NCBI GenBank assembly: GCA_024138015.1
Contig: JAMXBB010000002.1
Location: 48,627,473-48,691,472 of the forward strand
Direction: 5' to 3'
Length of the DNA: 64,000 bases
From: Lumnitzera littorea
Lineage: Eukaryota > Streptophyta > Magnoliopsida > Myrtales > Combretaceae
Shown here one piece after another: positions 12,878 to 24,300 of the stretch (its first letter is position 1; every line of letters begins with the position of its first letter). The position numbers and the translations under genes are program-made. The notes beneath the pieces are model-generated. The model was not told the origin of the DNA and ran no database searches. It saw nothing but the letters and a program-made list of their open reading frames with translations.

Positions 12878-13705
12878 TGATGGACTGCCAACCTCAGTAC
12901 CTCTCACTCAAACTTATCTCATAGGAATATAAGGTCTTGTAAAGAGAATCCTCTCTTCTTAACTTGCCGAAGATGAGTTGATGCACCAGGATGGCCCACA
13001 GTTGAATTCCTAATAAGATTAGCTTAGTCGAACTTACTTTACATTAGGAACCCTGATGCCGAGCTCTTAGCTCGTACTCCTGCATCTAACCTCTAGATTG
13101 TCGATCTCCAACTACCGACCTAATCAACTAACCTGTCTTTCTCACTAACAACTCAATTTTAGCACAATGCTATCCAATGTACGAACCTTATAATAGCATG
13201 CTACCTGTCTAAACCTTTTTCTAACATTTTACTATATTTCTTTTTCTTTGTTTGTCTTATTTACCCCTTTTAGCTTATACTAGGTATCTTTATTATGTAT
13301 TACCCCTTTTTATAATTTCATTTTTTTTTCTTTATTGCCCTAAGCACTTACTATAAATAGTTTGTTGTCTATTGTAGCCAGAATCAATCAATTTCTTATT
13401 AATGAATATTCACTTATCTTTTTTCTAGAGAGAAACCCTCTCCAAGTTATAAACCTCACACCTTATCTAATCTTGCTGGTAACTCGAGGTAATTGAAGAG
13501 TAGACCTTAGTCTTTTGCTTGTATGTCATATTAAGCTGAGGCTAAGTTGTGTTGTGCTTGTTAGTGAGTCATGTCAGATGAACAACTTCATGAAGCTACT
13601 AATAGTTCTAACCCTTTCCCTTGCTTTTTCTTCTTTAATATCCCAAAAGACCCATCTCCAACCTTATGGTCAACTCTATCGATAACTTAGCTCCTAGGCA
13701 CATCA
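12878..13705 (+). repeat. 5' LTR of Ty3/gypsy element A
   Basis: About 828 bp, starting TGATGGACTG and ending near GGCACATCA. It aligns along its length with 18328-19141. Shared phrases include GATGAGTTG-TG-AC-AGGA, ACATTAGGAACCC, TTTGTCTTATTTACCCCTTT, ACTATAAAT, TCTAATCTTGCT and GTTCTAACCCTTTCCCTTGC. The two copies differ at many positions, so the insertion is old. No matching target duplication is left (ATACT before, AGACC after). Confidence 0.8.
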
Positions 13706-13713
13706 TATTATCT

Positions 13714-13731
13714 TAGTATCAAAGCTTGAGG
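13714..13731 (+). other. Primer binding site of element A, degenerate
   Basis: TAGTATCAAAGCTTGAGG lies 8 bases after the 5' LTR. It is a decayed version of TGGTATCAGAGCCTAAGG, complementary to the 3' end of initiator tRNA-Met. The intact form is seen in the related LTR at the right edge of the window (63957). Confidence 0.65.
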
Positions 13732-13739
13732 TTGTCACC

Positions 13740-16700
13740 AAGAGTTGAGCAATGACATTGTCAAACTTTATTATACGTATTATACATGCTCTGTTTTACT
13801 CTATTCTCACTATAACTAAATAGAGCAGGTTATTACAACATTGTACGAAATAGTGTTGTATGGAATCTCTTGTTAGTTTGTATTGTCATTGAGATTTTAC
13901 TATGGAAATGTTGAATTTGAGTATATAAGGGGAGATAATATTTTGAGAGTAATGCACTTGGGTATGGTTGTATTGAGCAACAAACTCCTCGAAGTACTAA
14001 CTAATAAATTCAAAACCCCATGCCATTGTCACTAACTTGTTTATGATGGTACAAAGGTTCATAGATGTGCAACCCCAAGATAGAATTGCTGAATATGGTC
14101 GAGTCATGCAAGATTGACAAAGAAGGTTAGGTATGGAAATTCAGCTCCTAATGCTATGAATGTGCTACAGGTACAACTTAACCAAGCTGAATGACTCATT
14201 TGATAGAGACTTCAATTAGAGGAGGTTCAAGAAGAAGAAGAAGATGAACAATTCCAAGACTTTGATGAGTAAGAAGTTCTAGCACCTAGAGGTACTGAGA
14301 ATATTAAGGTTCAGTTTCTAAGCTTTTATGGAACAAGCAATGTAAGTGAATAAATGGACATAAAAGAAAAGATTGAGAAAATATTTGATTTCTATGATTA
14401 TGAGGATATAGTGTACATTCATTTGGCTACTTTGGAATTACATGGGTATGTAGCAATGTGGTTGAAGAAGGTACAAACCACACATTAACGAGCCCGATGT
14501 GAGATAAGAACTTGGAATGAGATGAAGCGAGTTTTGAGGAGTAGACTCTTGAGTACTATGAGCAAGATACTTTCCAACATCTTTAAGAGCTTAAGCAAGG
14601 TATTCGAACTATGGATGAGTATGTGTAAGCACTTCAATTGTTGATGATTCAATGTGATGTTGATGAGCCAGAATCTAGGATCATTATTAGATCCTTATCT
14701 GGACTACGACTTGAGATTAGGAACATAATAGAAGTATAAAGGATTGGGACTCTAGATTAGACTATCTAAATCACTCAGAGAGTTGAGCAGTAGAGACAAA
14801 ATTAGCTCGAACGAGCACAGAGTAGCTGACTTGCTTTAGGTAGACCTCCTTATAACTCTAAGGCGAACAAACATGGACCATATTCGAGCCAACCTAATGA
14901 TGATCGAGCTAAAGCTAAGGTTAAGGAGCCCGAAGCCAAGAAGGACCTTAAACAAAGCTCAGGATGGAAGATAAGTGAGATTAAATGCTTCAAATACCTA
15001 AGTTTTTGGCATGTAGTTAATCAATGTTCGAACTAACGTATGATGGAGGTGGAGAGTGCAAGTGAAGGCAAAGAAGAGACAACTGTTGAAAATTTATTGG
15101 GTGAATTTCAAGAAGATCCTGAAGCCTTAACTCGGACCTAGGCAATACTTTAACATGGTTGTCAAAAAAATTCTTATTATTGTTGTTGTAGAAGAGATTA
15201 GGCAGTGAGAAAATCTTTTCCACATCAATTGCAGTGTGAATGACGATCTTTATGCCTTAATCATTGACTGAGGGAGTTTTAATAATGTGGTGGCACAAGG
15301 AGTAGTACACATCCTAAGGTTACTAACTTGTCCTCACACCTAACCTTACAAAATCTATTGGCTGAATGGAAAGGTGGACTCTAGGTCACCAAGCGGGTAA
15401 AAGTGCTAATCTCCATTAGGGATAAGTACAAGGACAGGGTGTCATGTGACATCCTACCAATATGTGCTTCGTAAATACTTCTTGGCCGACCTTGGTTATT
15501 TGATTTGAACGTACTCCATGATGGGTACTGAAATACTTACATGTTTTAAAAGGACAATAAAAAGGTTATACTAACTTCTATGAACCCTAAGGAAGTTCAA
15601 GAGTCGTAGGATAAGATCTTTAAGTCTTATAGAATAGTCCCTGATAATCTTAAGAGATACCTTATCTAGGAAAGCCAAGGTAAGAAACTGTGTCTTTTTG
15701 TTGGTAAGGAGACTACTTAGGTTGAAAAAAGTCAAAACATTGCCAACCAATATACAAGCACTACTCCACAAATATGCCAACCTATTTCCTAATTAGCTAC
15801 CTAAAGGGTTACTCCCTATTAGAGCTATTAAGCACTATACCTTAGTTATTTGATTTGAGGGTACTCCATGATTGATCGCGAATATATTAGAGAAAGTATA
15901 AGCCCTTGTGCTGTGCCAGTTGTTCTAATACCAAAGAAGGATGGCTCCTAGTGTATGTGAATCAATAGCTGAGCTATCAACAAAATAACTATCAAATATA
16001 AGTATTCAATACCCCAACTGGATGATATATTAGATGAACTATACGGTGCATGGATCTTTTTTAAAGTAGATTTAAAGAATAACTACCACCAAATCCAAAT
16101 GAGACCAAGTGACTAATGGAAGACGGCTTTTGAAATGAAGGACGGTTTCTTTGAGTGGTTGGTAATGCCTTTCGACTTATCAATGCATCGAGCACTTTTA
16201 TGCGACTCATGAATCATGTCTTGAGATCATTGATTGGTAAGTATGTTGTAGTTTATTTTTATGACATTTTAGTGAACTGTGTTGACCTCTCATCTCATGT
16301 CAAGCACTTAAGAGCTTTATTTGGCATTCTTTAAGCTAAACATCTATTCGACAACTTGAAGAAATGTGTATTTTGGCATAATAAAGTTGCATTTCTTAGG
16401 TATGTTGTATTTGATAGAGGTATTCGAGTTAAAAATGAAAAGGTTAAAGTTATCCTTGATTGTTCGACACCGACCTGTGTAGTAGATGTAAGGAGCTTTC
16501 ATAGTTTAGCTTCATTTTATCGAAGGTTCATTAGGAATTTCAGTACTATAATTGCCCCATTAACCAAGCTAACTAAGAAGAACTTCAAGTTTAGGTGGAT
16601 GGAGAAAGCTTAAAGGAGTTTTGAGGAGATTAAATCTAAGTTGACTTCGACCCTAATGCTTATATTGTTAGACTTTGATAAAGTTTTTTACTTAGAATGT

Positions 16701-18327
16701 GATGCCTCAAGAGTAGACATATTGGTGCTACTCTCATGCAAGAGCCCTGACTTATTGTGTACTTCAGTGAGATACTTAGTGGTGCAATACTGAACAATTC
16801 TATGTGCAAAAGGAATTCTATGCTTTTGTTTGAGCTCTTTAAAACCAGTAGCATTATCTATTACCTCGAGAATTCATCATCTACAAGGATAATGAGTCCC
16901 TTGAGCATTTGCGAGGTCAGTAGAAGCTTTCCTGATGTCATGCCAAGTGAGTAAAGTTCTTAGAAACTATCTGCTATGTGATTAAATACAAGAAAGGAAG
17001 TTCCAACATTGTATCTAACGCCTTATCATGTCGGCATGTGCTTATCATGACCCTATAAGCCTAAATACTTAGATTTGGTACTTTTCCATATTAGTATGAG
17101 CAAGATCCATACATTGGACCTATCATGGTCAAATGCAATTATAGAGGTGTCATAGATGAGTTATATCTAAACTAAGGATTTCTAAAAAAGGTAGACATGT
17201 ATTTGTACCAAATAGCTCAGTCTGAGAACTACTAGTTTGGGAAGCTCATGCAGGAGGCCTAACTGGTCATATTGGGGAAAAGAGAACACATGAACTACTA
17301 AAAGAACATTTTTGTTGGCTAAGGATGATGAAAGACGTGTACAAAGTCTTAGAATGGTATGAGGAGTGTAAGCAAGCTAAAGGAAGGAAGGAACCTTATA
17401 GGGAGTATATACCTTTGCTTGTACTCAATTGACCATAGATCAACTTGAGCATGATTTCGTACTTGGACTAACATAAACAGCTTAGAAGCGTGACTCCGTT
17501 ATGGTGGTGGTTGATTGTTTGAGCAAAATGAGTCACTTCATTTCTTGCCATAAGATTTATGATACTTTATATATTGCTAATCTCTTTTTATAGAAGATTG
17601 TGCAACTACATGAAGTCCCAAGAAGTATTGTTTAAGATCCAAATTCTAAGTTCACAAGCTTCTTTTAGTGAACCTTATGGAAGAAACTCGGCATAAAGTT
17701 GATGTTCAATACATCCTGTCATCCTTAAACGGATGGTCAGACTGAAGTGGTGAATAGGATAGTTGGTAGTCTATTGCAAGTCACTATTAGTAAGAATTTA
17801 CATGATTGAGATTTATGCTTACCCATCATTAAGTTTGCTTGTAATTGCTCCATCAACAACTTAACAAGAAAATCACCCTTCAAAGTCGTCTACAGACTCA
17901 ACTCGAGTTTACCATTGGATATGATTGTTAACCCGACCTCTAACGTTGAAAGTTAGTTTGGCTTATAATGCGTAGAGGAATTCAAGAGATTAGATAAGAA
18001 GGTCACCAAGTAGCTAGCCAAAACAATGGCTCAATAATAAGAACAAAGAAGCAGAGGTCAAAAGAGCATTATCTACAACCTAGGAGAACTTGTTTGTGTT
18101 TACCTCAATAAAGAGCGATTCCTAAGAAATAGACTGAGCAAGCTATCACTTAGGTTGAATGGTCCCTTCAAGGTTTTATGACAGATCAATGACAATGCTT
18201 ATGAGATATAATTACCAAAAGGGTACAGAGTGTCGTTGACCTTCAACATCTTTGATTTAATGCACTTTGTATAGGAGGAGGAAGCCAACCAAGATTTGAG
18301 GGCAAATCTTCAACACTCCCGTAAAGC
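13740..18327 (+). pseudogene. Ty3/gypsy gag-pol, inactivated
   Basis: This is the internal region of element A, with gag and pol in the usual Ty3/gypsy order and many stops and frameshifts. Gag is recognisable around 14290-15040 (for example LATLELHGYVAMWLKK, and RTWNEMKRVL after a stop). Its zinc knuckle near 14985 reads KCFKYLSFWHVVNQC, in which the second Cys of CX2CX4HX4C is Tyr. A protease-like segment follows (about 15250-15540), then reverse transcriptase (15900-16610: PVVLIPKKDGS, YSIPQLDDILDEL, FFKVDLK-NYHQI). The RT active site near 16250 reads VYFYDILV, so the first Asp of the usual FDD is Tyr. RNase H remains lie at about 16615-17050. Integrase lies at about 17190-18000 (HAGGLTGHIGEKRTHELL, CKQAK, DGQTEVVNRI). 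It cannot encode a working enzyme set. Confidence 0.85.
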
Positions 18328-19141
18328 TGATGGATTGTTGACCTTATGAGCTTGTCTCAAAGGACTATAAGGCCTTATAAAGAGAGTCCACTCTTCTCAG
18401 CTCACCTAAGATGAGTTGTTGTACTAGGACAGCCCATGGTTGAATTCTTTACAAGATCAGCTTGGTTAAACCTTACTCTACATTAGGAACCCCGATAACA
18501 ACTCCTATCTTGGACTATTGCATCTAACCTCCAAATTGTTGAGCTCTTGCTTTTAACCTAATCAACTGACTTGTTTGTCTCGCTAACAACTTAGTTTTAG
18601 CATAATGTTGTCCTAACGTAAAAACCCTACTGTAGCATGTCACTTGTCCGAATCTTTTTTTGACATTGTACTATATTCCTCTTGCTTTGTTTGTCTTATT
18701 TACCCCTTTTAGCTTATATTAGGTATCTTTATTTTGTATTACCCCTTTTTGTAATTTCATTATTACCTTTATTGCTCTAGAGACTTACTATAAATTGTCT
18801 CTTAGCCTTTGTAGCTAGAATCAATGAGATTTATTATTAATAAATATTCACTTATCTTGTTTCTTTCAAGAAACTCTCTCCAAGTTACAACTCTCATACT
18901 CTTATCTAATCTTGCTAGTAGCTCGAGGTTAAAAGTAAGTAGACCTTAGTCCTTTACTTATGCTATATCAAGCCGAGACTAAGTCATATTGTGCTTGTTG
19001 GTGAGTCATATCAGACAAATAGCTTCACCAAGCTATTAAGAGTTCTAACCCTTTCCCTTGCCTTTTTTCTTCAATATCTTGAATGACCCATCTCCAACTC
19101 TACGGTAAGCCCTAGTAATAACTTAGCTCTTAAGCATATCA
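18328..19141 (+). repeat. 3' LTR of Ty3/gypsy element A
   Basis: About 814 bp, starting TGATGGATTG and ending near GCATATCA. It pairs with the 5' LTR at 12878-13705. It follows the last integrase-side coding traces (DLRANL near 18296) and a weak purine-rich stretch. Divergence from the 5' LTR, including small indels, is obvious by eye. Confidence 0.8.
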
Positions 19142-19205
19142 AGACCATAATTATTTAACTAAGAGTAAAAACACATCTACAGAGCCCTAACCCTTATCTC
19201 ACATC

Positions 19206-19245
19206 CACATAGAAGAAATCCTAAACCTAACCCTAACCCTAACCC
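19206..19245. repeat. Short interstitial telomere-like repeat
   Basis: The plus strand carries CTAAACCTAACCCTAACCC and continues with CTAACCCCC: about four C-rich telomere-like units, mostly CCCTAA rather than the common plant CCCTAAA. A further AACCCT-rich stretch follows to about 19320. The run is short, so it may be a telo-box-like motif or a scar of break repair rather than a former chromosome end. Confidence 0.5.
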
Positions 19246-19339
19246 CCAATCCACAATCACAAATTTCCCTTCGAAACCCTACCCTAACCTAATCTCTAGT
19301 TTTCTTCTAATTGGAAACCCTAACTTGGTGTCATAAAGA

Positions 19340-19600
19340 CATCGAGAATTCGAGAGGGAGGAGAGATTAAGAAAGAGAAGAGAGCAAGAGTTTAAGAGGG
19401 AGGAGAGATCAAGAAGGAAGAGTTTGAGACAAAGAGATCAAGAGAAGAGATTGGAGAGGTCTAACCGGAGAAGTAGAGAGAAGGAGACCGAGAGGAGATA
19501 CCTAATTGGAGTAGTAGGGAGAAGGAGATCGAAAGGAAAGATTTAGAAGGAGATCAAGAGGAGAGATCGACATCTACAATAAAGAGAAGAAACTGATTCT
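19340..19600 (+). repeat. Purine-rich GA tract
   Basis: About 260 bp that is almost all A and G, with repeated GGAGAGAT, AGATCAAGA and GAAGGAGA phrases. It contains degenerate internal duplications (AGTAGAGAGAAGGAGA and AGTAGGGAGAAGGAGA). No gene is evident. Confidence 0.6.
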
Positions 19601-19754
19601 CTTATTCTTGAGATGTTTTAGGGAATAACAAAAACATATGGCTCTAAATTACAATTCATGGGTTAGGTCTAAGAATTACGATTATAAATTTTTTGGAATT
19701 GGAATTCCTGTAGAATCGGTATTCCGAGGTTAAAAACCAACTAAATGTGGTATA

Positions 19755-19794
19755 GAGACTGTTACGCCTCAGATTAGGAAATCGTAACAGTCTC
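19755..19794. repeat. Perfect 12-bp inverted repeat (hairpin)
   Basis: GAGACTGTTACG (19755-19766) and its exact reverse complement CGTAACAGTCTC (19783-19794) flank a 16-base spacer. No T-run follows and no RNA gene is evident. It could be a transposon end or a chance hairpin. Confidence 0.6.
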
Positions 19795-19811
19795 AACGTG
19801 TAAATCAACTT

Positions 19812-19839
19812 AAGCTAGAAGCTAGAAGCTAGAAGCTAG
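19812..19839 (+). repeat. GCTAGAA heptamer repeat
   Basis: Three full tandem copies of GCTAGAA (from 19814) plus a partial fourth. This is a short simple repeat 20 bp after the hairpin. Confidence 0.7.
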
Positions 19840-21160
19840 TTACTAGTTGCCTTAGTAGCTAATGTAAGTATAGTTTATACAAGGCGTTCATCATTCCACT
19901 GCTTTGAAGCATCCGATTTAGTAACTATTTAATATTAACCTGTGGTACAACTTTTCAAAATAGCTTTGTGGTTCAAATATTCAAGAAAAATCAAGCTTTA
20001 TAAATCATATAGAGTATAAAATCTAAAATTTAACAAAAAAGTTTCAAAAGTTTAATTGATACAAAAAGAGAAAGAAACTAATAAAGGATTTGTAAAAGTA
20101 AACAAATTTACAAAGTATAGTATAGATATCAATAGTTGAAAACTAAAAGGTCACTTAAAGAGATCATATTAGTTTTCTTAAAGGTTAGAAAAGTCAGTGA
20201 ATAAAATATAAATTTAGCCAAATTGTCTTCAATTTCATTCCTTGACCCCATTTTCTAATCTTCTAAGACTTGGAGTAATACTGTTAAAACTACTAGAAAC
20301 CTGAAAAATAGATATAAAGGAATGAGCGACAACTTAGTAAGTGGGATGGAGACAGTAGCACATATCTGACACAGAGTAAGCAAGTTTTTCAAACAAATTT
20401 AGTTAGATGCTATGTATGTACAAGAAAGTATCTCATACAACGTTATCTAATCCGTCATAAGATTAGAGAAATTGCACTCATTCTAATCTTAGTTGAGGAG
20501 TGGCGTCTCATATACAAATCAGAACCAAACCAAGGCTTGTGCAATAGAGAACACACTTTGCTTGAGACTTCACTTTGAACTACAGTCCTCAATCTTGTTG
20601 TGACCTCCTTTACTAACACTTAGTTTGACTAAGGGTAAAGAAATGACCATTTCAGCTATTCTCATCAAATGATCAATGTTTGGCTTGAGAATCATAGTTA
20701 TTTCCTTAATGAGTTGCAATGCATGTCTGGTTAGAAGTTAAGCTGAGTTTAAGTTACATTGCTTTTGGGATGATAAAGTAATTTCAAATAGTCCAAAACA
20801 AGTACTATTATAAAGTAACTAATACATACAGTCCAATACTCTATAATAGTAATATAATATTCAAGCACACATGCTGTACACTTACAAGCTACTAACATAC
20901 AATAACAAGCAAAACATATGCTAAGGCCTCCAAGTATTTTTAAATAATACTTCAAAGTGCATTGAAGCAATGATCCTACTTACTGAGACAAGTGATGCTC
21001 AATAATCTTGTATATAGGTCTTATTCACTTTGATTTTCCCCTAAATATTCAATACAATGATTTTAATTTTACTAGATATAAGGTAAATGAGTTCATTTAA
21101 ATAATTTAAATGGGGTTATGACTTATTTTTAGCAAGTTGTGTAAGATTTGTATTGAGTTC
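19840..21160. other. Intergenic, no gene seen
   Basis: AT-rich, with no supportable coding frame. The GAATGAGCGACAACTTAGTAAGT phrase near 20320 is repeat-like, but no boundary or partner copy is visible here. Confidence 0.35.
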
Positions 21161-21915
21161 TAACTTGTTATTGAAGTCTTTGAATCAGGTTTTGAAAGCT
21201 CGCTTAATTCTAAGTTTTAGTCTCAGAACCTTCTAATGAAGTCTTTAAATAAGTATCTTTAAACTAACAACCTTTTGACCAAATCTTTGAAATTATCTCA
21301 ATTATACTCCTTACTTCAATCAACTCTCTAAATAAGCCTTTGAAGTCATTTCCTTTAAGCATTCTACACTATTCAATTCTTGGATCAAGTCCCTGAAGTT
21401 ATTTCAGTTGCATTTTTTTTACTAAATACTTCCTAAACAAGTCTATGATGAGGGTATAGTTAAGTCTCTTTTATTATCCAACTTTTCGTTTAACTCTCTA
21501 AGCTAAAGATTAAGTCATCCTCTTTACAAACCCACCCTCTAAAGATGTTTCTAAAGTGATTTCACTTAAACCTTCTAAACGATTAACCTTCTGAATAAGT
21601 CTCTGAAGTCTACGTCTACACTTCTTCTAGCAATTAACTTTCTAAACGAAGTTCTAACATGGATATTAATTACAATCCTCTCTTTAGCCAACATTCTGAA
21701 CATGTCTAAAGTCATTACAACCATACTTCTTTTACTAAGTAACTTCCTAACCAATACTCTGACATGGTTATAATCAAGATCTTTGCATTGGCTAACCTTC
21801 TAATCTAGTATATGAACTAAGAATTTAAGTCATTTTTTTACCAAGTCAACCTTATGAAGAACTCTCTAAATAGATTCAACTCTCTGAAGAACCCTTTAAA
21901 CAAATTCAATTTACA
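21160..21915 (+). repeat. Degenerate ~50-bp minisatellite
   Basis: About 14-15 imperfect units of roughly 35-57 bp. Each contains a phrase close to AACTTCTAAACAAGTCTCTG followed by AAGTCATTTCAATTA and a pyrimidine stretch such as CTCCTTTACT. Examples begin near 21225, 21270, 21320, 21376, 21580, 21633, 21690, 21740 and 21795. The units differ by substitutions and small indels, so this is an old array. No coding frame runs through it. Confidence 0.55.
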
Positions 21916-23135
21916 TGTCTGCACCAAGGGACTCATTCTAATATCTTATTACAATTTACAAGCCTGATAAATCATGATCATATAATAGATTAATCATACC
22001 CATGATCACTATATCATCCCGGCATCCAAATCCTTATATCTTTACTTTAATGCATGTAAACCATAATTAGTGATTTGTATATATCTCAAATCTCATTTAA
22101 TTCAATCAACTCCATGTTATTCTCCACAGTGATGTATAATACCATCAAATTACAGAATCGTTGCATGTTGTTTTTCACAAGGGTAATTGCACAAAATTTT
22201 CGAAAAAGAGCATGTTTCATTAAATTTAAAGGCTCAAAATTCCTTGAAAATTATAGAAAATATTTTTGGTTGTCGTCCTATATTTTGATTTTCCTTATTT
22301 CAACTTATTTTAAGCTCAACCCACTTAATATAAATTACTCAACATAAAATTAAGAAAACATTTTTCTTTAAAAAATGTTTTTAAAAAAATATTTAGAAAA
22401 ATTGGAATTGCCAACCAATTACACTAGTAACAAGTGAAATTAGGGTTTTTAGGTGGAAAACCCTTAATTTAGCTACTAGTATACAAATATTTTAAAAAAT
22501 AATTATTTAGAAAATTAAACTAGAAAAAACTAAGTTCGAAAACTAATCTACTAAGACTAAGGCACTATGTAAAGATAAAAAAATAAAAAAATAAACTAAT
22601 AGGCTTTATTTTTTATAATTTTTCTAAAAATGACAAAATATGTACAGAAAAGTAAAAATATGACTAAAATGATTTTTTTATTACAAAATTTCAAGAAAAA
22701 GAAAATTTTTTTAATTTCTTATACGATTACTTTGAATGTATCTACGTATTCACTATTCGAGATCAAACTAACATAGTTCCTTTTTTAGAAAACATTTAGT
22801 AGGTTAATTCTTTTTAATTTGAAAATTGAGACATGTTTATGTTTTTTAACTAATTTATTTTTGTTAAGAAAAAGCCTAAAAAAACCTAATTTTGATTCCC
22901 AATAAATAAAGAACCTAAATACTTAATTTTTAAAAAGACTTCAAGTTAGTATTTTTTATTTTTGGAAAAACTAACTATGTGACGAAACTTAAAAAAAAAA
23001 ATCCTAAAGCACCTAAATGAGAGAAAAGTAAATAAATAAATAAAAGATACAAGTTTTATGAAAATGTGCTAATATGTAATTATAATGGAAAACGTGCCGT
23101 TTTATGAAAAAAAAATACAATTACTATTAATAATA
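21916..23135. other. AT-rich spacer with retroelement-like debris
   Basis: No gene can be supported. The part at 22310-22480 resembles the segments near 4130 and 4900 (long A and T runs around a GGAGTCRCCA-like phrase). This fits worn LTR or untranslated sequence of a Tat/Ogre-like element, but only loosely. Confidence 0.3.
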
Positions 23136-23397
23136 TGCCTAACGAAAGAAAAAATGTTTGAATTATAGAAAAAGTGCATAAATTATGAAAAGGAGACTTA
23201 AATAACGGATAAGATGCTTAAACCATGGAAAAAATATCTGAACCATAGATAAGACGCCTAGATAATGAAAAAGATGTCTAAACCATAGAAAAGATGTCTA
23301 AACTATAAGTAAAACGCCTAGACTATAGAAAAGATGTTTGAACCATAGATAAAACGCCTAGACCATAGAAAAGTTCTTTAACCATTGAAAAGATGCC
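23136..23397 (+). repeat. 20-bp minisatellite
   Basis: About 13 tandem imperfect units close to GTCTAAACCATAGAAAAGAT. Two unit forms partly alternate: one ending AAAAGAT, and one carrying GCCTAGA and ending AAAAC. That implies a higher-order unit of about 40 bp in the right half. No coding frame. Confidence 0.7.
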
Positions 23398-23939
23398 AAT
23401 TGAAGATTTTTTATTTTATGAAAACTAAATAAGTGACAACATAATTTTTTTTATTCTTGAAAAATCCCTAAAAGCCTAAAAATGCAACTTTATGACAACT
23501 TGTTAAAATATGCAATTTTTATGCAAATATGATACTTCTAAAAATGCAATATCTATGCAAAAATATATTTTATTATTTAAAAAATGATGACGTGCCAAAA
23601 ATCAACTAATCAAAATTAATACTAAGACCTAAAAAAAAAAAAAACATGTTAGTATTTATTTAATGTAAATAAACCATCTAAATCATACAACTTTGTAAAA
23701 ATTAATACTACATGTTAAAATTACAAAATATTAATGAAGCTAACAATAACTAAAACAAAAAAAAAAAAAACTAAAACTAAGTACTAGCATTAAAAAATAA
23801 AGTTAGTAAAAACAAATTTATAAAAAGAACTAACATTACTAAACTAATTAAAACAACTAAATAACTACAATAATAATAATCATATAAGAAAAAAAAAAAG
23901 AGAGAATGGAATCCAAAACCATCTAACTAGTTGGGTTGG

Positions 23940-24300
23940 ATCCGCTTATGCATGGGTTAGATTCGAGTTTTGTTCATGTTCGTGGATAGTGTAGTGGGCA
24001 TGCAGTATGAAGTGCAAGCGTATGTGTTGTGTTGACCATGAAGTGGATGTGTGGGGTTTTGTGTATGTGTTTTAGTCATGTGGCATCGTGCTGGACTGTG
24101 AGTGTCGAGTGAGAGTGAATGTGTGTGTTCTAGACGTGAAGATAGTATGTGAGTAATGTGAGGGATTGTGTGTAGGTAAGTATGTGTGTTAGGCGAAAGT
24201 GATGGGAAGGATTATGTGTGAGTAAGTGGGTGAATTAGAAAATTGTGGAGTATACAGATATGAATGGTGGAGAGATTATGAGGTATGTATGTAATGTGAA
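23940..24300 (+). repeat. GT-rich stretch
   Basis: About 360 bp with strong G/T bias on the plus strand (repeated GTGTGTG, ATGTGTG and GAGTGTG phrases). No coding frame is supported. The strand asymmetry stands out from the A-rich sequence on its left. Confidence 0.5.

Noticed and set aside
12878..19141. Possible integrated plant pararetrovirus
   Set aside because: LTR pairs, a tRNA-Met primer site and an integrase domain mark a Ty3/gypsy retrotransposon. No virus movement-protein or other virus-specific block was seen.
21160..23397. Repeat arrays considered as a CRISPR-like array
   Set aside because: The units are tandem and degenerate without unique spacers, and the DNA is plant nuclear.
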